Part shown: in pieces, positions 53,301 to 60,775 of the stretch
Layout: the number at the start of each line of letters is the position of its first letter
Numbering within the stretch: the stretch's first letter is position 1
From: Streptomyces sp. R21
GTDB taxonomy: Bacteria > Actinomycetota > Actinomycetes > Streptomycetales > Streptomycetaceae
Length of the DNA stretch: 64,000 bases
Direction: 5' to 3'
Assembly: GCF_041051975.1 (NCBI RefSeq)
Contig: NZ_CP163435.1
Span: 9,888,501 to 9,952,500, forward strand
The notes under the pieces: model-generated
What the model was told of the DNA's origin: nothing
The model's database searches: none
What the model saw: the letters and a program-made list of their open reading frames with translations, nothing else
Position numbers and translations under genes: made by a program

Positions 53301-53926
53301 CGAGCTTCTTCCACGAGGAGAGGGTGGCGGCGAGGGGGAGGAACGCGGGGAGTCAGTTGGCCGTGTGCCCGTAGCAGACGGCCAACCGGGCGGTAGGCGG
53401 CGGTAGTGCGTTCGATTCCCACCTAGAGCCCCGCCGTAACGTGGGCAAGGCCGCCAAGCGCCCGACAGCCTCGACGCATGGCCGCCCGGAAGGACAAGGA
53501 CCAAGCTGAGTTAGGCGGTCTCGCCAGCAGTGAGTGCTTGGAGAGCGAGGAGAATCCGCAACCGCGCAGTGGGATTGCGTTCGATGACGCGGTCCGTGGG
53601 CAGGACGATCCATTCGGCGAGGGTCGCGGTAAGTGAAGGATGCGACGGTCTCGCGGGGCAGGAGGTTGGTCGCCATGACGCGAGTGATGACCCTCCGGCG
53701 ACCGTCCACCTCGACGATGACGACGAGGGCACCGGCGAATGACGCGGCGTTAGGGCGCGTATCGGGTCGTGATCAATGATCACCGCAGCTTCCGGGGCGG
53801 GTGCCCGTCTGGACACGGTGCCCGGCGATCCGCGGCCGCGCCGTGCGGGCGCGAGTGACCCAAAGCCCTACCCCGCGCAGGCAGCGGGGCCGAGGACCTC
53901 GGCCGCGTGCCCGCCGGGACGGTGCG
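53301..53926. other. intergenic with one possible remnant
   Basis: Only the frameshifted remnant at 53511-53760 is plausible. A tRNA-like patch near 53405-53425 does not fold well. Confidence 0.4.
53511..53760 (-). pseudogene. unrecognised protein remnant, frameshifted
   Basis: One frame reads ALVVIVEVDGRRRVITRVMA then TNLLPRETVASFT; continuing in a second frame gives LTATLAEWIVLPTDRVIERN and TARLRILLALQALTAGETA with a stop at the left end. Together they look like one short protein with a single shift near 53630. No family is recognised. Confidence 0.4.
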
Positions 53927-54505
53927 TCAGACCATTGCGAGCCGGTCCACCAGCAGCTCCACCCGCTGCTCGGTGTCCTTCGGCGGCAGCCGTCCCGACC
54001 GGGTCAGGGTCGCCACCCCGTGCAGGGACGCCCAGAACACCTCGGTGTACAATCCCGGGTCGACGCCGTCCCCGGCGACCTCGCCGAGGCACTCCAGCAG
54101 CGCGGCGAAAGCGTCCTTGAGCGGTTCCGGGGTGTCCTCCTGTGCATACGGGAGACCGCCGTCGAGCTGGAAGATGGCGTCGTAGACCGCCGGGTTGCGT
54201 GCGGCGAAGTCGAGGTAGGCGCGGGCGAGGGCGTACACCCGCTCGCGCGGGCCGTCCGCGGCGGCGGTCGCGGCGCGCACCGCCGCGGCCAGCTCGGTGG
54301 CGCCCTCCAGGGCGACGGCGCCGATGATCTCCCGTTTGCCGCGGAAGTGGCTGTAGAGGACGGGCTGGCTGTACTCGATGCGTTCGGCGAGCCGGCGCGT
54401 GGTGACCGCGTCCCAGCCCTGCTGCTCGGCGAGTTCACGGGCCGTCGCCACGATGAGGCGCTCGCGCTCCGCCCGTTCGCGCTGTTTGCGTTCCTGTACC
54501 GACAT
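53927..54505 (-). CDS. TetR/AcrR-family regulator
   Basis: A 192-residue regulator. HTH: ERLIVATARELAEQQGWDAV, TTRRLAERIEYSQPVLYSHF, RGKREIIGAVALEGATELAA. The C-terminal domain reads RAYLDFAARNPAVYDAIFQL and VFWASLHGVATLTRSGRLPP, as in WHG-type TetR members. It faces the DUF1772 gene; two perfect CTAGC-nnn-GCTAG palindromes lie between them and are its likely operators. Confidence 0.9.
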   Translation of the reverse strand: MSVQERKQRERAERERLIVATARELAEQQGWDAVTTRRLAERIEYSQPVLYSHFRGKREIIGAVALEGATELAAAVRAATAAADGPRERVYALARAYLDFAARNPAVYDAIFQLDGGLPYAQEDTPEPLKDAFAALLECLGEVAGDGVDPGLYTEVFWASLHGVATLTRSGRLPPKDTEQRVELLVDRLAMV

Positions 54506-54514
54506 GATTCGATC

Positions 54515-54578
54515 CTAGCATCGCTAGACAAGAGAGCGGCAGCAGTACTAGCGTTGCCTCAACACCTAGCGATGCTAG
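54515..54578. promoter_or_regulatory. paired CTAGC-nnn-GCTAG operators
   Basis: CTAGCATCGCTAG (54515-54527) and its reverse complement CTAGCGATGCTAG (54566-54578) flank a half site CTAGCG (54548-54553) in the 92-base divergent region. Symmetric repeats at both promoters strongly suggest TetR binding and joint control of both transcripts. Confidence 0.75.
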
Positions 54579-54597
54579 ATATCTAAGAGGGGTCGTC

Positions 54598-55044
54598 ATG
54601 CTCAACGCACTCGAGGTCGTCACCACCGTGGTCGTGGGCGTGATGGTGGGGGTGGAGTTCTCCGTCGCCTTCGTCATGAACCCGATCCTCAACGCACTCC
54701 CCGAGGACAGCGGCCAACTCGGCCACGCCCACGGGGGCCGGATGCTCGGCGCCGTGATGCCGGTCTGGTACATCGGCTCGCTCGTCCTCGTCGCGGTCTG
54801 GGCCGTCGCCGGACGGCACCACCACGGCACCGGCCTCGTCGTCACCGCCGGCGCGCTGCTGCTCCTCAGCGTGGTCATGTCGATCCTGCTGCTCGTCCCG
54901 ATCAACAACCGGAACAAGACCTGGACCCCTGACAACCGGCCCGCCGACTGGAAGCAGCAGATGAACCGCTGGGACCGCTACCACTACGTCCGCGTCGCCG
55001 TCATCATCGCCGCCTTCACCCTGCTCGTCGCCGCCCTCGCCTGA
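54598..55044 (+). CDS. DUF1772 membrane protein
   Basis: A 148-residue protein with four membrane helices (about 6-28, 55-73, 82-102 and 125-146), the size and topology of DUF1772. Typical features are GVEFSVAFVMNPIL in helix one and the loop LVPINNRNKTWTPDN followed by WKQQMNRWDRYHYVRV. DUF1772 includes anthrone-oxygenase-like proteins of fungi, so a redox role is possible. First gene of a unit with the ABM monooxygenase gene 46 bases downstream, under the TetR operator. Confidence 0.85.
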   Translation: MLNALEVVTTVVVGVMVGVEFSVAFVMNPILNALPEDSGQLGHAHGGRMLGAVMPVWYIGSLVLVAVWAVAGRHHHGTGLVVTAGALLLLSVVMSILLLVPINNRNKTWTPDNRPADWKQQMNRWDRYHYVRVAVIIAAFTLLVAALA

Positions 55045-55090
55045 GCCACCCACCATTCACTGACCGATAGCGGAGAGGAAGTCACCGAGA

Positions 55091-55441
55091 ATGGCCAAGC
55101 TGCAGAGTCTCGACCCGCACACGCCGATGTTCGCGCAGTTCAAGGAGAAGACCGGACCCATCGTCCTGGCCAACACGTTCTTCGTCCCGATGGAGAGGAC
55201 TGAAGCGTTCCTGGCCCTCTTTCGGAGGCAGGCGGAGTTCATGAAGGCTCAGCGGGGATTCGTCTCCCTGCAGATGCACAAGGGAACGGCGGACAGTCAG
55301 CTTCTGATGAACGTCGCGGTCTGGGAGTCGACCGAGGCGCTCGCCACGGCACTCGGCAGCCCGGAGTTCCAGCGCATGGCTGCTGAGTTCCCCGACGACA
55401 TCGTGTCGTACCCGCACATCTTCGAGCAGATCGACGTGTGA
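55091..55441 (+). CDS. antibiotic biosynthesis monooxygenase (ABM) domain protein
   Basis: A 116-residue ABM-fold protein. It shows the ferredoxin-like pattern VLANTFFVPMERTEAFLALF, MKAQRGFVSLQMHKGTADSQ and LLMNVAVWESTEALATALGS, PEFQRMAAEFPDDI. ABM proteins are small cofactor-free or haem-handling oxygenases that oxidise anthrones or other small molecules. ATG at 55091 follows GAGAGGAAG. Pairing with an anthrone-oxygenase-like DUF1772 gene supports a quinone or detoxification role, by inference. Confidence 0.85.
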   Translation: MAKLQSLDPHTPMFAQFKEKTGPIVLANTFFVPMERTEAFLALFRRQAEFMKAQRGFVSLQMHKGTADSQLLMNVAVWESTEALATALGSPEFQRMAAEFPDDIVSYPHIFEQIDV

Positions 55442-55973
55442 CACAGCAGCTGTAGCAGCACGGGTGCTACAGCCGTTGTCGCCCAGCACAGGGTCCGGGC
55501 GGGTGCGCGGCCGGCCCGAACTGCTGTGGCCGCCGCTCCTGCCCGGTCGCTCCGGAGGCGGACGTAGTCCTGCGTATACAGGCCCAGCCCGCGCGCGTTG
55601 AGGTCACGCTGGCCAGGCTGGACACTGCGGTCCCGGCGTGGGTGGCCACCGCCGGAGCCGACGAGCGGGACACCCCGTGGCGACCTTCGCCGATCGCCGG
55701 GCAGTCCGGCTCGAATACTTCGACGACGAGGAGGCCACCCTCCTTCCGCTCGCGGCCGAGCACCTCACCGAAAAGGAATGGGCCTCCCTGGGCGACCACC
55801 TGATGCCCAACACGCCCGAGCTCACCCAGCTCACCCTCTACGGCCTCGTCCTGGAGGACGCGAACCTGGCCGAGCGCGCCACGCTCCCGTCCGCCCCCCG
55901 CCGCCGCCCGACCACGCCCCGTACGACTCACCGGGCTCCACCAAGCTGACGAACACTCGCAAGGAGAAGAACA
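55442..55973. other. region holding a hemerythrin-like remnant
   Basis: Only the remnant listed next is supported. Confidence 0.5.
55570..55930 (+). pseudogene. hemerythrin (HHE) domain protein, broken
   Basis: Pieces VEVTLARLDTAVPAWVATAG then ADERDT in one frame, and EYFDDEEATLLPLAAEHLTE, KEWASLGDHLMPNTPELTQL and TLYGLVLEDANL in another, match the helices of a hemerythrin HHE domain (the E-x-x-x-L-P metal segment). The N-terminal half with the first His residues is missing or shifted. Confidence 0.6.
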
Positions 55974-56399
55974 ATGCCGCTGAAGAAGATCAATACCGTC
56001 CTGGCCGCCGCCTTTATCCTCTTCATCCTCTGGTTCGGGACGGAGTTCATCCTGAGCCCGGAGACGACGGCGCCGGGCTTCGGCCTGCCGAGCTGGCCGT
56101 CCGGCGACGGCGGAGGCTTCCTGATCATCAAGGGAATCCGCGACGTCGTCATGGCCCTGGGCCTGGGCATCCTGCTGGTGACGGGCCACCGCCGGGCGCT
56201 GGGCTGGGTGCTGATGGTCGAGGCACTCGCCGCGTACGGCGACATGACCACCGTGCTGGCCCACCACGGCTCCGTGGCCACCGCGCTCGGCGTCCACGGC
56301 CTGACAGCGACGCTGATGGTGGTCAACGGCCTGCTGCTGATGCGCGAGACGCGCAAGGTCGCGGCCGCTCCGGCAACGCTCGCCCCGCAGCCTGCCTGA
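55974..56399 (+). CDS. DUF4267 membrane protein
   Basis: A 141-residue protein with four helices (about 8-28, 48-68, 74-92 and 100-125). GFLIIKGIRDVVMALGLGIL and LGWVLMVEALAAYGDMTTVL are the typical DUF4267 segments. AAGGAGAAGAAC precedes the ATG. A perfect 14-base hairpin follows the stop by 10 bases. Function unknown; small membrane proteins of this family often accompany TetR-controlled units. Confidence 0.85.
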   Translation: MPLKKINTVLAAAFILFILWFGTEFILSPETTAPGFGLPSWPSGDGGGFLIIKGIRDVVMALGLGILLVTGHRRALGWVLMVEALAAYGDMTTVLAHHGSVATALGVHGLTATLMVVNGLLLMRETRKVAAAPATLAPQPA

Positions 56400-56409
56400 C
56401 CCCATCGGT

Positions 56410-56444
56410 CCAAGGTGGCCCGGACCCCGGCCGGGCCACCTTGG
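56410..56444 (+). terminator. 14-base hairpin terminator
   Basis: CCAAGGTGGCCCGG (56410-56423), loop of 7, CCGGGCCACCTTGG (56431-56444): a perfect stem just after the DUF4267 stop codon. Confidence 0.75.
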
Positions 56445-56600
56445 CGCGCGCCGGTATACGTGCCCGACTGCGCACGACCCTCGCCCAGTTGCGCAGGCAG
56501 ATTGCGCAACGCCCAGCCGAGGCTGCGCAATCGGCCTGCGCGACCACCTGCGCGCAGCTGCCGGGAGGCATGGTCGGCCCGGCCAGGGCAGCTCAGTGAG

Positions 56601-56755
56601 CAGTTGCCGCATCGTACCGGTGGTCGGGAGGTGTGACAGAACCACGGCGATGGTCCATCTGTGCAGAACATTTCCGCGGGTGCGGGGACGAAATGTTGGT
56701 GCGGTCGCCCAGAGGCTCCAGACCGGAATACCCCCACAGGTGCGGGGCCGACCAT
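56601..56755 (+). CRISPR. possible CRISPR remnant (2-3 repeats, no cas genes)
   Basis: Three blocks lie exactly 60 bases apart: ACCGGTGGTCGGGAG (ends 56630), GAACATTTCCGCGGGTGCGGGGACG (ends 56690) and GGAATACCCCCACAGGTGCGGGGCCG (ends 56750). The last two agree at about 20 of 30 positions, with TGCGGGG conserved, and resemble type I-E repeats; the first is weak. Period and hairpin character suit CRISPR, but divergence and absence of cas genes mean it could be coincidence. Confidence 0.35.
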
Positions 56756-56773
56756 CGAGTGGACGGAAGAACG

Positions 56774-57010
56774 GTGAAATCGAAAGGAACAATCTCGTGC
56801 ACGCGGCTGTGCCTGGCCGCCGTGCGTGCGGCGGCCGCCGACGCGGACGGTTCGCGCGGGCACGATCTCACGCTGTACGAGGCCGCGTTCCTGTCCGGCG
56901 GCCCGGCCCGGGTCGCCGATCTGACACTGGTGTCGATGGCCCAGCAGCACCGGCTGCTGCTCGCGCACACCGGCTGGTCGACGGTCGTGGACCCGCGCGG
57001 GCGCGACGAC
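56774..57010 (+). pseudogene. TIGR04222-type protein, 5' fragment
   Basis: From GTG 56774 the frame reads CLAAVRAAAADADGSRGHDL, TLYEAAFLSGGPARVADLTL, VSMAQQHRLLLAHTGWSTVV, the N-terminal part of TIGR04222-domain proteins. It stops matching at about 57010, where the convergent GNAT gene ends, so the membrane part is deleted. Confidence 0.6.
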
Positions 57011-57011
57011 A

Positions 57012-57551
57012 TCACTCGGTCCCGGGCCGGTGCGCCCATTCCTGGTCGAGGATGCTGAAGACTTCGGAGTCACGCCAGCCGTCCCGGATCCGCGCGGTGT
57101 GCCGGTGTCGGCCCTCGTGGGTCATGCCGAGCTTGCCCAGCACCCGGGCCGATGCGACGTTGCGAGGATCGCAGGTCGCGTAGATCCGGTGCAGTCCTAT
57201 CAGCCCAAACCCTCTGCCGAGAAGTTCCCCGCCGATGGCTGTGCCCACGCCTCGACCCCACACCCGAGGATGGACGAGATAGGAGATCTCGCCCTGGCGG
57301 TGTGCCAGGCTACGGACCTTCAGCTCGCCGATACCGACGAGTTCACCGTCAAGGCAGGCCGCATACACGAATCTCGTCTGCGGGGACTGCAACCGGGCAT
57401 CCACCGCGCCTTGGACGAAGTCCCGCGTCTGTTCCTCGGTGTTCGGCCCCCACGCCTGGTAGCGGCAAGCCTCCGGCAGGCTGGCGAAGGCATGTACAGC
57501 GTGACAGTCACCGACAACGAGCTCGCGCATAGTCACCGAGGTTTTGATCAC
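57012..57551 (-). CDS. GNAT acetyltransferase (RimJ/RimL-like)
   Basis: A 179-residue N-acetyltransferase. It follows the RimJ/RimL layout: LVVGDCHAVHAFASLPEACR, YAACLDGELVGIGELKVRSL, GEISYLVHPRVWGRGVGTAI with the acetyl-CoA loop RGVGTA, then LIGLHRIYATCDPRNVASAR and VLGKLGMTHEG. The target is unknown. An earlier neighbour at 59651 is a different, double GNAT. Confidence 0.9.
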   Translation of the reverse strand: MIKTSVTMRELVVGDCHAVHAFASLPEACRYQAWGPNTEEQTRDFVQGAVDARLQSPQTRFVYAACLDGELVGIGELKVRSLAHRQGEISYLVHPRVWGRGVGTAIGGELLGRGFGLIGLHRIYATCDPRNVASARVLGKLGMTHEGRHRHTARIRDGWRDSEVFSILDQEWAHRPGTE

Positions 57552-57639
57552 GAGCCGATCCTGTCAGGCCAGCATCGCCAAATACCATCACTCAAGTCGC
57601 GGGGCTCCTACACGATCAAGATCGCGTCATTATCGTGCG

Positions 57640-57874
57640 TCTACTCGTTAGAGAAGGACCAGCGGCCCTGCCGTTCGGGATCGAAGCCGCGGATGTCCTT
57701 GAGCTGTGCGGACTGGTGCCCGTAGGTGATGCTCGTCCTTCAGACATGCCGGTAGGCGTCGCGGCGTTCCTGCAACGCCCCGTTGTAGAGCGAGCAGTGA
57801 TCGCGCAGCATCTCGCCGAGGGCCTGCACCTGGCGGATGGTGGGCCGCAGGAGGAACTTGTACGCACGGATCAT
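57640..57874 (-). pseudogene. TnpB (IS200/IS605 OrfB) 5' fragment
   Basis: From ATG 57874 it reads MIRAYKFLLRPTIRQVQALG, EMLRDHCSLYNGALQERRDA and YRHV, then a stop; after this the next codons continue RTSITYGHQSAQLKDIRGFD and PERQGRWSFSNE. This is the start of TnpB with an internal stop and no RuvC domain. Confidence 0.8.
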
Positions 57875-57979
57875 CCGGCCCACCCCCCTTCATTCCCTGT
57901 GTGATCAACCTAGCGGAGGCCACTGACAACGCAGCGAACTCCGGCGCTTCGCGCCTCCGGGCCTAGGATGCGTTTCCCT

Positions 57980-57997
57980 CCCCGGCTGAAGCCGGGG
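57980..57997. repeat. IS605-type end hairpin
   Basis: CCCCGGC-TGAA-GCCGGGG, a perfect 7-base stem, lies 106 bases upstream of the TnpB start and 14 bases downstream of the methyltransferase stop. It fits the subterminal hairpin of an IS200/IS605-type element; a terminator is an alternative. Confidence 0.5.
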
Positions 57998-58011
57998 ATA
58001 CCCACGCAAGA

Positions 58012-58818
58012 TCAGGGATGGGCCGCGGCGCGAAAGACGTACGCCGTCATCGGGGCGGCGACCGGCCCAGGGCCCAGACGGGCCGTCATTTCCTCGATGA
58101 CGGTGGCCCGGACGGCGGGTCCGTTGCCGCGCTCCTCAACGGCCATGCACACCGGTGTCCCGGTGAGGTATCCGGTGGCAAGGTCGGCGGTCGACGCGGC
58201 GCGGCCCTGAAGCGTCAGCTCCTGCTCCTCCTCGATGGTGAACCCGGCGGCCGTCAGATCAGCAGTCACGACAGCGGGGTCGGCGTAGCCGTGCGGAACC
58301 GTCGGGAAGAACTGCGGCGGGTTGACCGGGAAGGCCCGCTCCAGCCCGGCCTGCAGCGCGACTTCGAAGGCATGCGTCTCGAGCGGGGCCCAGGTGTTGA
58401 ACAGGAACCGGCCGCCCGGGGCCAGCACCCGGTGGATTTCGGTGAAGGCCTCGATGTGGTCGGGAAAGAACATCACGCCGAACTGGCAGATCACCAGGTC
58501 GAAGCCTCCGTCCGGGAACGGCAGCCGCTGTGCGTCGGCTTGCCGCCACACCGCGCCCGGGGCCCGGGTGGACCCGAGAGCGACCATGGCCTCGTTCAGG
58601 TCGGTGGCCGTCACCTCGGCCGAGGGTGCCGCTGCGAGCAGGCGCGACGTCAACACGCCAGTCCCCGCTGCCAGTTCGAGGACGCGCCTGGGGTGAAGTG
58701 TCGTCGCCCGGGCGGTCAGGTCCTCGGCGAAGGGCCGGAAGACCACCGGCACGAGGTACTGCTCATAGGCCGCCGGCATGGACTCGGACCACCGCCGGTC
58801 GGCATTGATTCCTGTCAT
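58012..58818 (-). CDS. class I SAM-dependent methyltransferase
   Basis: A 268-residue Methyltransf_11/25-type enzyme. VLELAAGTGVLTSRLLAAAP is the SAM-binding motif I, EVTATDLNEAMVALG motif post I, FPDGGFDLVICQFGVMFFPD motif II and LAPGGRFLFNTWAP motif III. The C-terminal half binds the substrate, which is not identifiable. It ends just before the IS605-type hairpin. Confidence 0.9.
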   Translation of the reverse strand: MTGINADRRWSESMPAAYEQYLVPVVFRPFAEDLTARATTLHPRRVLELAAGTGVLTSRLLAAAPSAEVTATDLNEAMVALGSTRAPGAVWRQADAQRLPFPDGGFDLVICQFGVMFFPDHIEAFTEIHRVLAPGGRFLFNTWAPLETHAFEVALQAGLERAFPVNPPQFFPTVPHGYADPAVVTADLTAAGFTIEEEQELTLQGRAASTADLATGYLTGTPVCMAVEERGNGPAVRATVIEEMTARLGPGPVAAPMTAYVFRAAAHP

Positions 58819-58956
58819 CCTCGTGACGATAGTGCCGGACGAGCCCGCCGAATGGGACGCTCAGCGAGAGCGGCGGGCACAGTTGCTGCCCGACCTGCAC
58901 GGGGCCGTCAGCACATTCGCCGCAGCGGCCGGAGCGGTCGGCGGTCTCTTAAAAGT

Positions 58957-59619
58957 GGCTCTGTCCCTCGTTGTGCGGAGCCGTGACGCTGAGCGGCTGA
59001 ACTGGCCCTCCGTATCTGGTCGTTGAGATCAGGGGCTCATGCGCGGGCGTACTGCGGTGTCGGGAGTGCACTCGATGCTCTGCGTCTGCGTGGTCCGGGG
59101 CGCCGACAGTATCCCCACCCTCAGGCGGTATGAACGACGTGCGGATGCCCCTGACGAAGCTGCCGTTCCCGTTCGTCCCGGGCGTGGCGACCACGAGGGT
59201 CGTGAGAGCCAACGGAGTGCTGCGAATCGAGGCGCAGGCAACCGCCTTCAGAGCTCAATGTCCGGACTGCGGCCGCTGGACCGAAGGATTACGCACGGTG
59301 CTCAGCGAAGATCGGCCTCGCACTGGCCGGCCGAGCCGGATCCCGGCTGGCCCACCGACTGGGCATCACGGTCAGCAAGAACACCGTGCTCCGCATGGTC
59401 ATGGAGGTGCCGCTGCCAGCGATCGCAACGCCGCGGGTGCTCGGCATCGACGAGGTCGCCCTGCGCAAGGGACACATCTACGGCACGATCCTGGTCGACA
59501 TCGACACTCGCCGACCGATCGATTTACTGCCCGACCGGACTGTGCCTACCGTGACTTCGTGGCTTGCGGAACATCCCGTAGGGCCTGCTGTGAAAGTGCC
59601 GACGGGCCGGACGAGGTGA
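58957..59619 (+). pseudogene. ISL3-family transposase remnant with left end
   Basis: GGCTCTGTCCCTCGTTGTG near 58957 resembles an ISL3 terminal repeat. The coding part starts at 59130 with VVRANGVLRIEAQATAFRAQ and CPDCGRWTEG (zinc-ribbon Cys pair), loses its frame, and resumes as GRAGSRLAHRLGITVSKNTV, LRMVMEVPLPAIATPRVLGI and DEVALRKGHIYGTILVDIDT with the first catalytic Asp, ending at TGA 59619. The C-terminal third is missing. The C-terminal fragment at 10223 could be from a related copy. Confidence 0.75.
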
Positions 59620-59650
59620 TGCCCAGGTCCGGCCCGTCGGCCGCTCGTCT

Positions 59651-60556
59651 CTACAGGTCGAGTTGGTACTGCAATGTCGTGTGTGTGGTCAGGTAGCCGA
59701 GGCTGTCGCTGATGTGTCTCATGTGCGTGTTGCTGTCGGCGGTGTCGGTCAGGAGGCCGCCGAGGTCTGGGTAGCTCCCGTGGGCTTGTCGGATCGACTC
59801 GGCCTTCATCCATCGGCCGAGGTTGTGTCCGCGGTGCTCGGGCAGCACGCCGGTGCCGTAGTGCTGGCCATCGCCCGTGCCGTTGCCGGGGACGACGAGT
59901 TCTGTGAACCCGGCGATCGAGTCGTCGGTCGTATCGATGGCGACGACCGTGTGCAGCTGGTCGCCGCGGTCTTGAACGGCCTTCGCCGCGGCCCGGACCC
60001 GGTCCACGTCCCAGGCCACGGTGCCGTAGTCGGTGTCTTCCATGGGCATGTCGTCCATGGCGCGGCGTGAGGCGGCGAACGTCTGGGCGAGGTCGTCGGG
60101 GACGGTTCCTTGCCATGACGCCAGACGGTAGCCGGGATGCGGACGCTCGATGATCTTGGTGAGAGCGGTGAGGTCCACGTCGGCCAGTTGCAAGCGGGCG
60201 AACCTCAGGGTGAGGACCTTGCGGAAGCCGCGGGCCGACAGGAAGCGGTCGCCGGGTGATCCGGCCTCGGCCTGCGCGCTGACGCAGCGTCGGGAGTTGT
60301 CCCGGGCGGCGGTCACGGCGGTGTCGAGGAGTCGGGAGCCGACGCCTTGGCGGCGCTCCACGGGATGGATGTGGAGGGTCAGTTCGGCCAGGTGCTGTTG
60401 TCCGCCATCGAACAGGCGCAGAAAGGCCGTTCCGACGGGGCTGGAATCGGCGTCGGACGCCAGCCATGCCAGGCGTCGGCTGTGCGCCCCGTGAGCGGGG
60501 TCGGTCAGTGGGGTGATGCGGAGCGACAAGGTGTCTCCGTCGTGAGGAGGTGGCAA
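59651..60556 (-). CDS. double GNAT acetyltransferase
   Basis: A 301-residue protein with two GNAT units. The first (residues 20-120) has LTLHIHPVERRQGVGSRLLD with the acetyl-CoA loop RRQGVGS; the second (150-295) has TELVVPGNGTGDGQHYGTGV, LPEHRGHNLGRWMKAESIRQ with RGHNLG, and TDTADSNTHMRHISDSLGYL. Tandem GNATs of this type in actinomycetes include MshD-like and Eis-like enzymes; substrate not assigned. Confidence 0.85.
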   Translation of the reverse strand: MPPPHDGDTLSLRITPLTDPAHGAHSRRLAWLASDADSSPVGTAFLRLFDGGQQHLAELTLHIHPVERRQGVGSRLLDTAVTAARDNSRRCVSAQAEAGSPGDRFLSARGFRKVLTLRFARLQLADVDLTALTKIIERPHPGYRLASWQGTVPDDLAQTFAASRRAMDDMPMEDTDYGTVAWDVDRVRAAAKAVQDRGDQLHTVVAIDTTDDSIAGFTELVVPGNGTGDGQHYGTGVLPEHRGHNLGRWMKAESIRQAHGSYPDLGGLLTDTADSNTHMRHISDSLGYLTTHTTLQYQLDL

Positions 60557-60775
60557 AGGTCAGTACGCGGGCTCAACTGCTGGGCACTCGTGCGCATGTG
60601 CTCCACACCTCCTCGTCGACAGCACCGGTCCAGAACGAGATGGCCGGCCGGGCGAACTTAGCTGGCCCATCGGTTCCTCGGCAATGGGTTAACTGAAGGC
60701 CGGTGTGACCATGGGGTCACAGCCACTCGTTGATGGCCGTGACCAGCACGGTTGCCTCATAGGGGACGGCGAGCT

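Noticed and set aside
53390..53430. tRNA-like patch with GTGCG-TTCGATT-CCCAC
   Set aside because: The T stem has a mismatch, and no acceptor or anticodon arms are present; probably chance or very old debris.
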